Part shown: positions 1 through 8,001 of the stretch, in pieces
Layout: each line of letters begins with the position of its first letter
How positions within the stretch are numbered: the stretch's first letter is position 1
Source of the DNA: Shinella granuli
GTDB taxonomy: Bacteria; Pseudomonadota; Alphaproteobacteria; Rhizobiales; Rhizobiaceae
DNA: 64,000 bases
Reading direction: 5' to 3'
NCBI RefSeq assembly: GCF_004341885.1
Contig: NZ_SLVX01000009.1
Coordinates: 62,001 to 126,000 of the forward strand
The notes under the pieces: model-generated
Told to the model about the DNA's origin: nothing
The model's database searches: none
Seen by the model: the letters and a program-made list of their open reading frames with translations, nothing else
Made by a program: the position numbers and the translations under genes

Positions 1-148
1 GCGCGAAGGCCAGCTTATACAGCTCTGCCCGGCCATCAACCCGATCGTCGGAGCCTACGAGATCGCGGGGCCAGCCCCCACGGACCGGGCGGCCGGGTTC
101 GATCAGTGGCTCCAGACCTGGCGGACCGAGGCGGCGACGCGATCGTAA
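1..148 (+). CDS. C-terminal end of a LysR-type transcriptional regulator (partial)
   Basis: An open frame enters from the left edge (codons begin at base 2) and stops at TAA 146-148, giving 48 residues. The tail has a hydrophobic-Pro pattern, a 'GAYEIAGP' stretch and a terminal 'FDQWLQTW' helix, which resembles the end of LysR effector domains of the GcvA type. The gene is cut by the window edge, so no DNA-binding domain can be seen. It converges on the NtaA-family gene with a 19-base gap. If it is a LysR regulator, it is a candidate controller of the neighbouring sulfur genes; that is inference from position only. Confidence 0.5.
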   Translation, partial: REGQLIQLCPAINPIVGAYEIAGPAPTDRAAGFDQWLQTWRTEAATRS

Positions 149-167
149 GGTCTGCTTGCGGACGGCA

Positions 168-1583
168 TCACGTCCCGACCGACTTCAACGCCGGAACATG
201 CTCGGCCTCGCGCCGCTTGACGGCCTCGATATCCCGGTAGCCGTCGGCCGGATGGGTTTTCGGCAGATATGGTCCCTCGCCGAACAGTTTTTCGCGCAGC
301 GTTCCGGGGCGGTAGGCCGTCGGATAGGCGCCGCGCTTCTGCAGTTCCGGCACGATATGGGCGACGACATCCTCGAAACTGTCGGGCGTCACCGCATAGG
401 CGAGGTTGAAGCCGTCGACATCCGTATCCGCCACCCATTCCTGCAGGATGTCGGCGATGTGCTCCGGCGAGCCGACGAAGACCGGCCCCATGCCGCCAAT
501 GCCGCCGAACTGGGCGAGCTCGTCGATGGTCCAGGATTTGTCGCCGCCGGCAATGTGCTCGACGAAGGAATGGATGGCATTTGTCTCGATCTTCTCCACG
601 ACGTCCGTCGGCGCATACTGGCCGAAGTCGATACCGCTCCAGCCCGACATGAAGGTGAGCGAGCCGTCGTAGGAGACGTAGCCCTTGTAGTCCTCGAATT
701 TCCTTTGTGCCTTTTCTTCCGTCTCGTCGGTGATGATGGTGACGAGCGTGTAGATGAAGACCTTCTTCGGATCGCGGCCGGCGGCGGCGATGCGCTGGCG
801 GATATCGGCGACATAGGCCTTGAGCACCGACTTGGTCGGCGCTGCGACGAAGATGCACTCCGCATGGGCGGCAGCGAACGCCTTGCCCGGGCCGGAGGCG
901 CCCGCCTGGTAGAGCACGGGGGTGCGCTGCGGCGAGGGTTCCGTCAGGCCGTAGCCGGGCACCTCGAAATACTTGCCCTTGTGGCCGATCTCATGGACCT
1001 TCTCCGGATGGGTGAAGATGCGTTTTTCACCATCACGCACCACAGCCCCCTCTTCCCAGGAACCTTCGAGCAGCTTGTAGAGCACCTCGACATATTCGGC
1101 GGCGACCTCGTAGCGGTTGTCGTGCCGGCGCAGGCCGCCCTGCCCGACATTCTTCGCGCCGCTTTCAAGGTAGGAGGTGACGATGTTCCAGCCGACGCGG
1201 CCCTTGGAGTGGTGGTCGGCCGTCGCGAGGCGTCGGGCGAAGGTATAGGGATGCTCGAAGGAGGTGGACGCCGTGATGCCGATGCCGAGATGTTCGGTGG
1301 CAAGCGCGATGGGGGCGGCAAGCTGGAGCGGATCGTTCACCGGGATCTGCGCGGCCTGGTGGATGGCGTGGTAGTTCGAGCCCTTGTAGACGTCGTAGTA
1401 GCCGATGACATCGGCAATGAAGATGCCGTCGAAAACGCCGCGCTCCAGCGTACGGGCGAGATCCTGCCAATAGTCCAGGTCCTTGTATTTCCAGGATTTA
1501 TCGTTCGGATGCGCCCACAGGCCCGGCGACTGGTGGCCGACACAGTTCATGTCGAAGGCGTTGAAACGGATGTGGCGGGCCAT
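168..1583 (-). CDS. NtaA/DszA-family FMN-dependent monooxygenase
   Basis: The 471-residue product belongs to the bacterial-luciferase superfamily group that includes nitrilotriacetate monooxygenase component A and dibenzothiophene-sulfone monooxygenase DszA. The N-terminus 'RFNAFDMNCVGHQSPGLW' and the 'FDGIFIADVIGYYDVYKG' block are typical, as is 'GRVGWNIVTSYLESGAKN'. Members use FMNH2 from a separate reductase and oxidise or cleave C-N or C-S bonds in the cytoplasm. The ATG at 1583 was chosen because it has a GGAGAG ribosome site and matches the family start; the frame stays open further upstream to 1769. The gene is apparently monocistronic and preceded by the shared AT-rich motif at 1661-1679. 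Substrate is unknown; the context suggests an organosulfur compound. Confidence 0.88.
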   Translation of the reverse strand: MARHIRFNAFDMNCVGHQSPGLWAHPNDKSWKYKDLDYWQDLARTLERGVFDGIFIADVIGYYDVYKGSNYHAIHQAAQIPVNDPLQLAAPIALATEHLGIGITASTSFEHPYTFARRLATADHHSKGRVGWNIVTSYLESGAKNVGQGGLRRHDNRYEVAAEYVEVLYKLLEGSWEEGAVVRDGEKRIFTHPEKVHEIGHKGKYFEVPGYGLTEPSPQRTPVLYQAGASGPGKAFAAAHAECIFVAAPTKSVLKAYVADIRQRIAAAGRDPKKVFIYTLVTIITDETEEKAQRKFEDYKGYVSYDGSLTFMSGWSGIDFGQYAPTDVVEKIETNAIHSFVEHIAGGDKSWTIDELAQFGGIGGMGPVFVGSPEHIADILQEWVADTDVDGFNLAYAVTPDSFEDVVAHIVPELQKRGAYPTAYRPGTLREKLFGEGPYLPKTHPADGYRDIEAVKRREAEHVPALKSVGT

Positions 1584-1660
1584 GGGGTCTCTCCAGGTAG
1601 CAGGAATGCCTGACGGCATGGTCGTGCGGCGAGAATAGTACCTCCACATTCTAAATACAG

Positions 1661-1679
1661 AAATTCTATCTTTTATATA
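1661..1679. promoter_or_regulatory. Shared AT-rich motif (site A) in divergent promoter region
   Basis: Read on the minus strand this site is TATATAAAAGATAGAATTT, matching the pattern TATATAAnnnATAGAATTT found at six other places in the first 27 kb. It lies 78 bases upstream of the minus-strand NtaA-family gene and about 145 bases upstream of the divergent SfnB-like gene at 1823. A 23-base stretch (1652-1674) is identical to site B at 15751-15773. Operator function is inferred from recurrence in promoter regions. Confidence 0.5.
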
Positions 1680-1822
1680 TACTAATTTTGGAAATGGCTT
1701 TTCTGGCCGCTGCCCGAAGGCTTTGGGAAGATGCGCGGAAGCGGCGGACACCCGTGCGCACCGATCCACCCATCCGACCGTGGCGCCCTGCCCGGTATCG
1801 GCCAGACCGCTGGAGACCGACC

Positions 1823-3034
1823 ATGACTGCCCTGCACCTTGTCAAGGAACCCGAACTTCAGGACGACCGGGCCCGCCTCTTTGCACGCGCCGAGGAGATT
1901 TCCGCCGATCTCGCCCGCCGCGGCGCAGCGCTCGATGCCGAGGGCAAGCCGCCGCATGCGGAGATCGCCCGGCTGAAGAGCGAAGGCCTGCTGACGGCGC
2001 TGCACCCGGTCGAGATCGGCGGCGGCGGCCTCGACTGGGTGGACGGGCTGAAGCTGGTGCGAATCCTCGCGCGCGGCGAAAGCTCGATCGGCCAGTTGCT
2101 CGGCTATCACTATGTCAACAGCCAGTATGTCTACTGGGCGGCCGACGACCCGGACAAGGCGTGGGACCTCGGCGCCGAGACGGTTGCGAAGAAGCTCTAC
2201 TGGGGGGCCGCCGTCAATCCGCGCGATCCCGGCCTGACGCTGACGCGCCAGGGCGACCACTACCTGCTCAACGGCAAGAAGACCTTCTCGACCGGCGCGC
2301 ATGTTTCCGACCGCATCAATGCGAATGCGGCCCTCGGCGACCAGATCGCCAATCTCGTGCTGCCGACCGACCGGCCGGGCTACATCGCCAATGACGACTG
2401 GGACAATATCGGCCAGCGGCTCTCCGACAGCGGCAGCGTCGAGTTCCGCGATTTTCCGGTCTACGAGACCGATTTCCTCCTGCCGCTCGTCGAAAAGGAC
2501 AGCGCCCCGCCCGTCCAGGCAACGTTCAACACGCCGCTGATCCAGCTCGTCTTCGTCAATTTCTATCTCGGCACGGCGGAAGGCGCGCTGGCGGCGGCGA
2601 GCGACTATGTCCGGACCACGACGCGCCCCTGGGTCACGTCCGGCCTCGAAAAGGCAAGCGACGATCCGTACATCCTGGAGCGCATCGGCGAGTTCCGTGC
2701 GGCGCTGAAGGCATCCGCCGCGCTTGCCGATACTGCCGCAACCGCCGTTCAGTCGGCGCTTGCGCGCGGCCGGGGCGTCAGCGCCCGCGAACGCGGCGAG
2801 GCAGCCATCGAGGCCTATGCGGCCAAGGTCAACGCCACCCACGTGGCGCTCGACGTCACCGCCCGCGTCTTCGAACTCACCGGCGCCCGCTCGACGGCCG
2901 CCCATCACCGCTTCGACCGCTACTGGCGCAACGTGCGCACCCACACGCTGCATGACCCGGTGTTCTACAAGGCGCGCGAGGTCGGCGATTTCGCACTGAA
3001 CGGCCGCGTGCCGGAGCCGAGCCTCTATAGCTGA
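1823..3034 (+). CDS. SfnB/DszC-like flavin-dependent monooxygenase (acyl-CoA dehydrogenase fold)
   Basis: The 403-residue product has the acyl-CoA dehydrogenase fold used by DszC and SfnB-type sulfur-acquisition oxidoreductases. Visible landmarks are 'LHPVEIGGGGLDW' (N-terminal helical domain), 'NGKKTFSTGAH' in the beta domain, 'WDNIGQRLSDSGS', and the C-terminal 'RYWRNVRTHTLHDPVFYKAREVG'. The last block, also present in the three other SfnB-like genes here, is typical of this oxygenase branch rather than true acyl-CoA dehydrogenases. The ATG at 1823 follows a GGAGA ribosome site; the frame is open upstream to 1688 but without a good site. It is divergent from the NtaA-family gene, suggesting a DszC/DszA-like pair, and is followed by a strong terminator. 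Substrate unknown. Confidence 0.82.
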   Translation: MTALHLVKEPELQDDRARLFARAEEISADLARRGAALDAEGKPPHAEIARLKSEGLLTALHPVEIGGGGLDWVDGLKLVRILARGESSIGQLLGYHYVNSQYVYWAADDPDKAWDLGAETVAKKLYWGAAVNPRDPGLTLTRQGDHYLLNGKKTFSTGAHVSDRINANAALGDQIANLVLPTDRPGYIANDDWDNIGQRLSDSGSVEFRDFPVYETDFLLPLVEKDSAPPVQATFNTPLIQLVFVNFYLGTAEGALAAASDYVRTTTRPWVTSGLEKASDDPYILERIGEFRAALKASAALADTAATAVQSALARGRGVSARERGEAAIEAYAAKVNATHVALDVTARVFELTGARSTAAHHRFDRYWRNVRTHTLHDPVFYKAREVGDFALNGRVPEPSLYS

Positions 3035-3056
3035 CGGCAAAGAACCGGCGTGAAAC

Positions 3057-3087
3057 GGGGCGGCCCGCAAAGCAGGCCGCCCTTTTT
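3057..3087 (+). terminator. Rho-independent terminator of the 1823-3034 gene
   Basis: A GC-rich stem (GGGCGGCC/GGCCGCCC, left arm about 3058-3065, right arm 3075-3082) with a 9-base loop is followed by five T residues at 3083-3087, 22 bases after the stop codon. Confidence 0.85.
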
Positions 3088-3094
3088 CCTGGCC

Positions 3095-3128
3095 AAAAAA
3101 AGGGCCGCAATCCCGAGGGATTGCGGCC
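3095..3128 (-). terminator. Rho-independent terminator of the leftward ABC-SfnB operon
   Basis: A perfect 12-base inverted repeat (GGCCGCAATCCC at 3103-3114 and its complement at 3117-3128) is followed on the minus strand by a seven-T run (3095-3101 read as A on the plus strand). It lies 31 bases beyond the stop of the SfnB-family gene at 3160 and is back to back with the plus-strand terminator. Confidence 0.87.
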
Positions 3129-3159
3129 AGGGGACCACCCCCACCACGAGGGTTGGATT

Positions 3160-4374
3160 TCAGAGCGCGCCGTTCTTCGGCGGGATGACGCCGTTGAGGT
3201 GATAGTTGCCGACGACGTGGTATTTCCAGCGCACCGGATCGTGCAGCGTATGCGTTCGGGCGTTGCGCCAGTGGCGCTCCAGATTGAGGCCGCGTTTCGT
3301 TGCGGAGGTGCCGGCGAGCTCGAAGAGCACATTGGCCGCGTCGATGGCGAGCTCCGTCGTCAGCACCTTGGCGGCGGCGACCGCCAGCGTGGCGGCAACG
3401 GCGTTCTCCTCGTTGAGATTGACCTGTGCCTGGTCGACCTTGCGCCCCGCCCGCTCCAGCACGGCCTCGGCCGCCTCAATACGGATGGCAAGCTCGCCGA
3501 TACGGGCGATGGTCAGGGGATCGTCGGCCGCGCGGTCGACACCGCTGTCCGTCCAGGGCCTCGCCTTGTCGCGCACATAGCCGATCGTCTCCTTCAGCGC
3601 CGCGCGGGCGATGCCGAGATCGACGCCGGCATGGATGATCTGGCCGACGGAGCCGATCGTGCCGGGGCGCTCGAACCCCTTCTGATGCTGCACCACGGCG
3701 TCGGCCGGCACATAGACATCGCGCAGGATCGTCGTGCCGCTGCCCGTCGTGCGCTGGCCGAAACCGTCCCAGTCGTCGACGATCTCGATGCCCTCGGTCT
3801 CGCGCGGGGCGAACGACATGGTCAGGCGATCCTGGCCATCCAGCGCGAAGATCGCCACCCAATGGGCGAAGAGCACGCCCGTCGAATAAAACTTCCGGCC
3901 GTTGATGCGGAAGCCCGCACCGTCCGGGGTGATGCGCGTATTGTAGTCGCCGACCGTCCTGGTGCCGACCTCGGAGAGGGCGTTGCCGAAGCGGTCGCCG
4001 GCAAGCGCCCGGCCGAAATAGAACCGCTTCTGCTCTTCGCTGCCGTCATGGCGCAGCGCTTCGAGGATGTAGAAATGGTTCTGGGGAATCTGGCCGATCG
4101 AGCTATCGGCCTCCGATAGGATCGCCGTCACCTCGGCGAGCACGGCGTTGGAGACATCGATGCCGCCATATTCGGCCGGGACGGTGATGGCGAGCAGGCC
4201 GGAGGCGGAAAGCTTGTCCAGTTCCTCATGCGGCAGTGCCCGTTCATAGTCGCGCCGGCTCGCCCCGACGGAGAATTCGTCGGCCAGCCGGCGGGCGACG
4301 GCGAGCGCCTCGTCCTCGCTGACGATGCGGTGGGCGGTTTCCTGTCGGGCGGCGAGCCGGGTGACGCTGCTCAT
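3160..4374 (-). CDS. SfnB-family sulfur acquisition oxidoreductase
   Basis: The 404-residue product matches the SfnB/DszC-type flavin monooxygenase branch of the acyl-CoA dehydrogenase superfamily: 'VPAEYGGIDVSN' near residue 65, 'IPQNHFYILEALR', 'NGRKFYSTGVLFAHW', 'WDGFGQRTTGSGTT' and the C-terminal '[29 protein letters not shown]'. Such proteins are induced by sulfate limitation and use reduced flavin. The ATG at 4374 has an AAAGGA site eight or nine bases upstream; the open frame continues upstream through the permease gene in another frame, so a longer start is rejected. It is the last gene of the sugar-type ABC operon, 26 bases behind the permease, so the importer and this enzyme probably share a substrate. 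Terminator at 3095-3128. Confidence 0.87.
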   Translation of the reverse strand: MSSVTRLAARQETAHRIVSEDEALAVARRLADEFSVGASRRDYERALPHEELDKLSASGLLAITVPAEYGGIDVSNAVLAEVTAILSEADSSIGQIPQNHFYILEALRHDGSEEQKRFYFGRALAGDRFGNALSEVGTRTVGDYNTRITPDGAGFRINGRKFYSTGVLFAHWVAIFALDGQDRLTMSFAPRETEGIEIVDDWDGFGQRTTGSGTTILRDVYVPADAVVQHQKGFERPGTIGSVGQIIHAGVDLGIARAALKETIGYVRDKARPWTDSGVDRAADDPLTIARIGELAIRIEAAEAVLERAGRKVDQAQVNLNEENAVAATLAVAAAKVLTTELAIDAANVLFELAGTSATKRGLNLERHWRNARTHTLHDPVRWKYHVVGNYHLNGVIPPKNGAL

Positions 4375-4400
4375 GAAAGATCCTTTCGAAAAGTCCGGGA

Positions 4401-5369
4401 TTACACCCGGCCGGCGGCCTTGCGGTTGGCAAAGCCGATGGCGAGGACGGAGAAGATGAGAAGGCCGGTGCCGACCTGCTGCCAGTAGAAATTGAGGCCC
4501 GACAGCAGGAGCCCGTTGGCGACCACGCCGAGCAGCAGCACGCCGAGCACGGTCCCCGGTACGTTCGGCCGGCCATGCGGGTCGAAGGTGGTGCCGATGA
4601 AGGTCGCGCCGATGGCGTTGAGCAGGAAGGCGTTGCCCGAGGAGGGGATGTAGACCGTCACCGTGGAGGTGAGGATGAGCCCGACCACGGCGGCGATCGT
4701 CGAGACCAGCACGTAGGTTGCGGCGGTGATGCGCGGAAGGCGCAGGCCCGAATAACGCACGACGCTCGCCTGGATGCCGGTTGCGAGCGCCACCCGGCCG
4801 AAACGGGTGCGCGCCAGCACGACCCACGCCCCGGCGACGACCAGCGCCGTGACAATGAGCGGCACGGGAATGCCGGCGAGCGCACCATGGCCGAGGAAGC
4901 GAAAAGCCTCCGGCACGCCGGCCGGCGGCAGGTAGACCGGATTGCCGCCATTCGTCAGCAATTGCTGCACGCTGCGGCCGACGAAGAGCGTGCCGAGCGT
5001 CGCGAGGAACGGCGAGATGCCGATGCCGGCGATCAGCACGGCGTTGAAGAGGCCGACGAGCGCCCCGCCGGCAAGCCCGCCGAGCGCCGCGAGCGCCACC
5101 GGTTGCCCGGCGAGCACGAGGGAGACGAAGGCGAAGCTCGAAAAATCCACCGCCGTGCCGACCGAAAGGTCGATACCACCCGCCGAGACGGCGAAGGTCA
5201 TGGCAATGGCGACGATGGCGAGCAGTGCGAAATTGTTGACCAGCACGCTGAGGAGATTGGCACCAGAGAGGAAGCCGGGCGCCAGCGCCGCGAAGAGCGC
5301 GAAGACGGCGGCAAGCGCGGCGACCAGCGCATAGCGCGCGAGCCCGTGGGCGAAGGACGGAAGGGCCAT
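4401..5369 (-). CDS. ABC transporter permease, ribose/sugar (BPD_transp_2) type
   Basis: The 322-residue hydrophobic inner-membrane protein has many Ala/Leu/Val-rich segments and the family motif 'AGGIDLSVGTAVDFSSF' around residue 65, as in RbsC-type permeases. With the neighbouring permease it should form the membrane channel of the importer encoded at 4401-9006. Two starts compete: ATG 5378, which has its Shine-Dalgarno sequence only one base away, and ATG 5369, placed nine bases after AAGGAG; I chose the second. It lies almost directly behind the other permease's stop (5371). Substrate is not readable from the sequence. Co-transcription with an SfnB-family oxygenase points to a sulfur compound rather than an ordinary sugar. 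Confidence 0.88.
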   Translation of the reverse strand: MALPSFAHGLARYALVAALAAVFALFAALAPGFLSGANLLSVLVNNFALLAIVAIAMTFAVSAGGIDLSVGTAVDFSSFAFVSLVLAGQPVALAALGGLAGGALVGLFNAVLIAGIGISPFLATLGTLFVGRSVQQLLTNGGNPVYLPPAGVPEAFRFLGHGALAGIPVPLIVTALVVAGAWVVLARTRFGRVALATGIQASVVRYSGLRLPRITAATYVLVSTIAAVVGLILTSTVTVYIPSSGNAFLLNAIGATFIGTTFDPHGRPNVPGTVLGVLLLGVVANGLLLSGLNFYWQQVGTGLLIFSVLAIGFANRKAAGRV

Positions 5370-5370
5370 G

Positions 5371-6420
5371 TCAGGCATTCTCCTTGCGGCCGAGCAGGGT
5401 CGTGGCGGAGACGACGAGCAGGATCAGGAGACCCTGCACGCCGCTGACCAAGGTGCTGGAAATGTTGAGAAGCTGGAAACCGTTGATGAGGAAGCCGACG
5501 AAGAGCGCGGAGAGCAGCGTGCCCGTGATGGTCGGCACCAGCCGGCGGGAGAAGACCGTGCCGAGCAGGGCCGTGACGACGACCGGCAGCAGCATGTCGC
5601 CAGCCCCAGTGGTGCTGCCCGAGAGATAGGAGACCGAGAGGACGCCGGCGAGGCCGCCGCAAAGGCCGCTCGCCAGGAAGGAGCCGGCGACGAACGATTT
5701 GACCGGCAGGCCCGCCGCGCGCGCCGCATCCGGAAAGGCGCCGACCGCATAGAGGCGAAGGCCGAGGGGCGTATATTGCACGATGGCGGCGACGACGAGC
5801 GTGAAGCCGAGCAGGATATAGGCGAGCACCGGAATGCCGAAGGGACCGCCGGCCGAAAGCGCCGCGAGGAAATCCGTGGAGGCCGGCACGACGGTGTTCT
5901 GCGTCAGCACCAGTTCGAGACCGGCGACGACGTTCATCACGGCGAGCGTCGCCAGCAGCGGCACGATGCCGGCCAGCGTGACGGCGGCGGCATTGACCGC
6001 GCCGATGGCAAGGCCCGTTCCAAGCGCGCCGAGGATGGCGAGGCCATCACCATGGCCCGCCTGCACGAGCGAGGCATAGACGGCGGCGCTGAGGCCCATG
6101 TTCGCGGCAAGCGACAGGTCGATGCCGCCCGTCACCACATTCGAGCCGCCCGCGATGATGACGATGGTGAGGCCGATCGCCAGCACGCCGGCAATCGCCG
6201 ACTGGCCGAGCACGTTGCCGATATTGCCGACGGTGAGAAAGAACGGCGCGGTGACGGAGAAGACCACGAGAACGCCGATGAAGACGGCGAGCGCACCGCC
6301 CCGCAACGCGATCGTGGCAAGCTGGCGGCCGAAGGCGGGACCGGGTTTGCCCGTCTCGAAGGCCTTCTGCGCCTCGATTTCGATGACGGAGGCCGGGATA
6401 TAGGGGGCGTCAACCAGCAT
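5371..6420 (-). CDS. ABC transporter permease, ribose/sugar (BPD_transp_2) type
   Basis: The 349-residue membrane protein has about ten hydrophobic segments and the motif 'TGGIDLSLAANMGLSAAV', the counterpart of the motif in the downstream permease. The two are distinct paralogues, implying a heterodimeric channel. The ATG at 6420 overlaps the end of the ATPase gene by 11 bases, suggesting translational coupling; a TTG at 6456 would add twelve residues and cannot be excluded because neither start has a strong ribosome site. It is the third gene of the operon binding protein - ATPase - permease - permease - SfnB. Confidence 0.87.
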   Translation of the reverse strand: MLVDAPYIPASVIEIEAQKAFETGKPGPAFGRQLATIALRGGALAVFIGVLVVFSVTAPFFLTVGNIGNVLGQSAIAGVLAIGLTIVIIAGGSNVVTGGIDLSLAANMGLSAAVYASLVQAGHGDGLAILGALGTGLAIGAVNAAAVTLAGIVPLLATLAVMNVVAGLELVLTQNTVVPASTDFLAALSAGGPFGIPVLAYILLGFTLVVAAIVQYTPLGLRLYAVGAFPDAARAAGLPVKSFVAGSFLASGLCGGLAGVLSVSYLSGSTTGAGDMLLPVVVTALLGTVFSRRLVPTITGTLLSALFVGFLINGFQLLNISSTLVSGVQGLLILLVVSATTLLGRKENA

Positions 6421-7942
6421 GGCGAAGCGTCTCGTGGGCACCCGTGACATCCGCAAGGATCTCGCCCGGGCTCGTTTCGGAAGAGGGGAACTCCCGCGTC
6501 ACGCTGCCGCGGAAGAAGACGAGGATGCGGTCGGTGACACCGAGCAGTTCCTCGATATCGGAGGAGAGCACGAGGACGGCCGCGCCGCGCTCGGCCAGTT
6601 CCCCGATCAGCCGGTAGATCTCCACCTTGGCGGCGATGTCGACGCCGACCGTCGGCTCGTCGAGCAGGTAGATTTCCGACTGTCGGCTCAGCCATTTGGC
6701 GATCGCCACCTTCTGCTGGTTGCCGCCGGAAAGCGTCTTCACCAGCGCGTCGACGCCGTCGGTCTTGATCTCAAGCCTTTTCACGAGGTTTTCCGTCTGA
6801 CGGCGTTCCGCGCTGCGGTCGATGATGCCGCGGGAAAATCGGTCGAGGCTGGCGAGCGTGGTGTTTTCGGTGACGGTAAGGTCGAGCGCGACCCCGTCGC
6901 GGCGGCGGTCCTCCGGCACCAGCGCCAGACGCCGGCGGGTGGCGGCGGCGGGATCGGCGGAGAACACCGTCTCGCCCTTGATGCGGACGGTTCCGCCGGT
7001 CGGCCGGTCGAGGCCGAAGAGCGAGCGCACCACCTCCTTGGCCCCCGAGCCGACGAGGCCGGTGAGGCCTAGCACTTCGCCCTTGCGCAGCCTGAAGGAC
7101 ACCGCCTCGAAGCGGCCCGCAAGGGCAAGATTCTCCACGTCGAGAACCACCTCGCCGGGGGTGACGTCCGGTTTCGGATAGAGCTCGCCGATGGCCCGGT
7201 TGACCATCAGCGCACCGATATCCGCCGCCGAGGTTTCCGCCACCGGCAGGGTGGCGACGTCGCGGCCGTTGCGCAGCACCGTCACGGTGTCGCAGAGATC
7301 GACGATCTCGCCGAGATAGTGCGAGATATAGAGGACCGTGACGCCCTCGGCGCTGAGGCGTCGGATGAGCTGGAAGAGCAGGTCCGCCTCGCGCCGGACC
7401 AGCGCGGCGGTCGGCTCGTCGAAGACCAGCACCTTGGGATTGGCGATGAGCGCGCGGGTGATCTGCACGATCTGCTTTTCCGCCGCGGACAATTCGGCGA
7501 TCAGCGCCGAATGGGGCAGGGAAAGGCCGAAATAGCGCTCCAGAATCTCGGCGGACTTGCGGCGCATGCCCGCACGATCGAGGAAGGGCGTGCCGGGAAA
7601 CCGCAGTTCCCGGCCGAGGAACAGCGCCTCCCCCACCGTGAAGGTCGGCACCAGCAGGCGATCCTGGTGGATGAAATGGACACCGAGTTCTTCGACGAGA
7701 TGCGGCGTCAGCCGGTCATAGGCCTTGCCGTCGATCTCGACGGTGCCCTCGTCCGCCCGGTGGAGGCCGGCGATGAGCTTGATCAGCGTCGACTTTCCCG
7801 CGCCGTTCTGGCCGACGAGGCCATGCACCGAGCCGCGCCGGACGGTCAGCGACGCGCCCGAAAGCGCCTCAGCCCCGCCGAAACGCTTGACGATGTTTTC
7901 GAGGCGGATGATCGCCTCGCCGCTCTTTGCCGTGTCCGCCAT
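6410..7942 (-). CDS. Sugar-type ABC transporter ATP-binding protein (two-domain, RbsA/MglA-like)
   Basis: The 510-residue protein has two fused nucleotide-binding domains. The first carries Walker A 'GQNGAGKST' (residues 44-52), the family's unusual signature 'LSAAEKQIVQI' and Walker B 'VLVFDEPTAAL'. The second has a degenerate P-loop 'GLVGSGAKEVVRSLFG' without the Lys, but a full signature 'LSGGNQQKVAIAKWL' and Walker B 'IYLLDEPTVGVD'. This asymmetry is normal for the ribose/galactose family. It energises the two downstream permeases at the inner face of the membrane. ATG 7942 follows GGGGA. A stem-loop at 7969-7991 separates it from the binding-protein gene. Confidence 0.92.
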   Translation of the reverse strand: MADTAKSGEAIIRLENIVKRFGGAEALSGASLTVRRGSVHGLVGQNGAGKSTLIKLIAGLHRADEGTVEIDGKAYDRLTPHLVEELGVHFIHQDRLLVPTFTVGEALFLGRELRFPGTPFLDRAGMRRKSAEILERYFGLSLPHSALIAELSAAEKQIVQITRALIANPKVLVFDEPTAALVRREADLLFQLIRRLSAEGVTVLYISHYLGEIVDLCDTVTVLRNGRDVATLPVAETSAADIGALMVNRAIGELYPKPDVTPGEVVLDVENLALAGRFEAVSFRLRKGEVLGLTGLVGSGAKEVVRSLFGLDRPTGGTVRIKGETVFSADPAAATRRRLALVPEDRRRDGVALDLTVTENTTLASLDRFSRGIIDRSAERRQTENLVKRLEIKTDGVDALVKTLSGGNQQKVAIAKWLSRQSEIYLLDEPTVGVDIAAKVEIYRLIGELAERGAAVLVLSSDIEELLGVTDRILVFFRGSVTREFPSSETSPGEILADVTGAHETLRHAG

Positions 7943-7968
7943 GGCTGCATTCCCCGTTTTCCGGAAAG

Positions 7969-7991
7969 GGACCGCGGCGCCGCCGCGGTCC
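7969..7991 (-). other. Intra-operon stem-loop behind the binding-protein gene
   Basis: A perfect inverted repeat GGACCGCGG(CG)/(CG)CCGCGGTCC lies in the 59-base gap between the binding-protein stop (8002) and the ATPase start (7942). There is no T run on the minus strand, so it is not a standard terminator. Such hairpins often protect the highly expressed binding-protein mRNA; that role is inferred. Confidence 0.6.
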
Positions 7992-8001
7992 GCTTCGACG
8001 A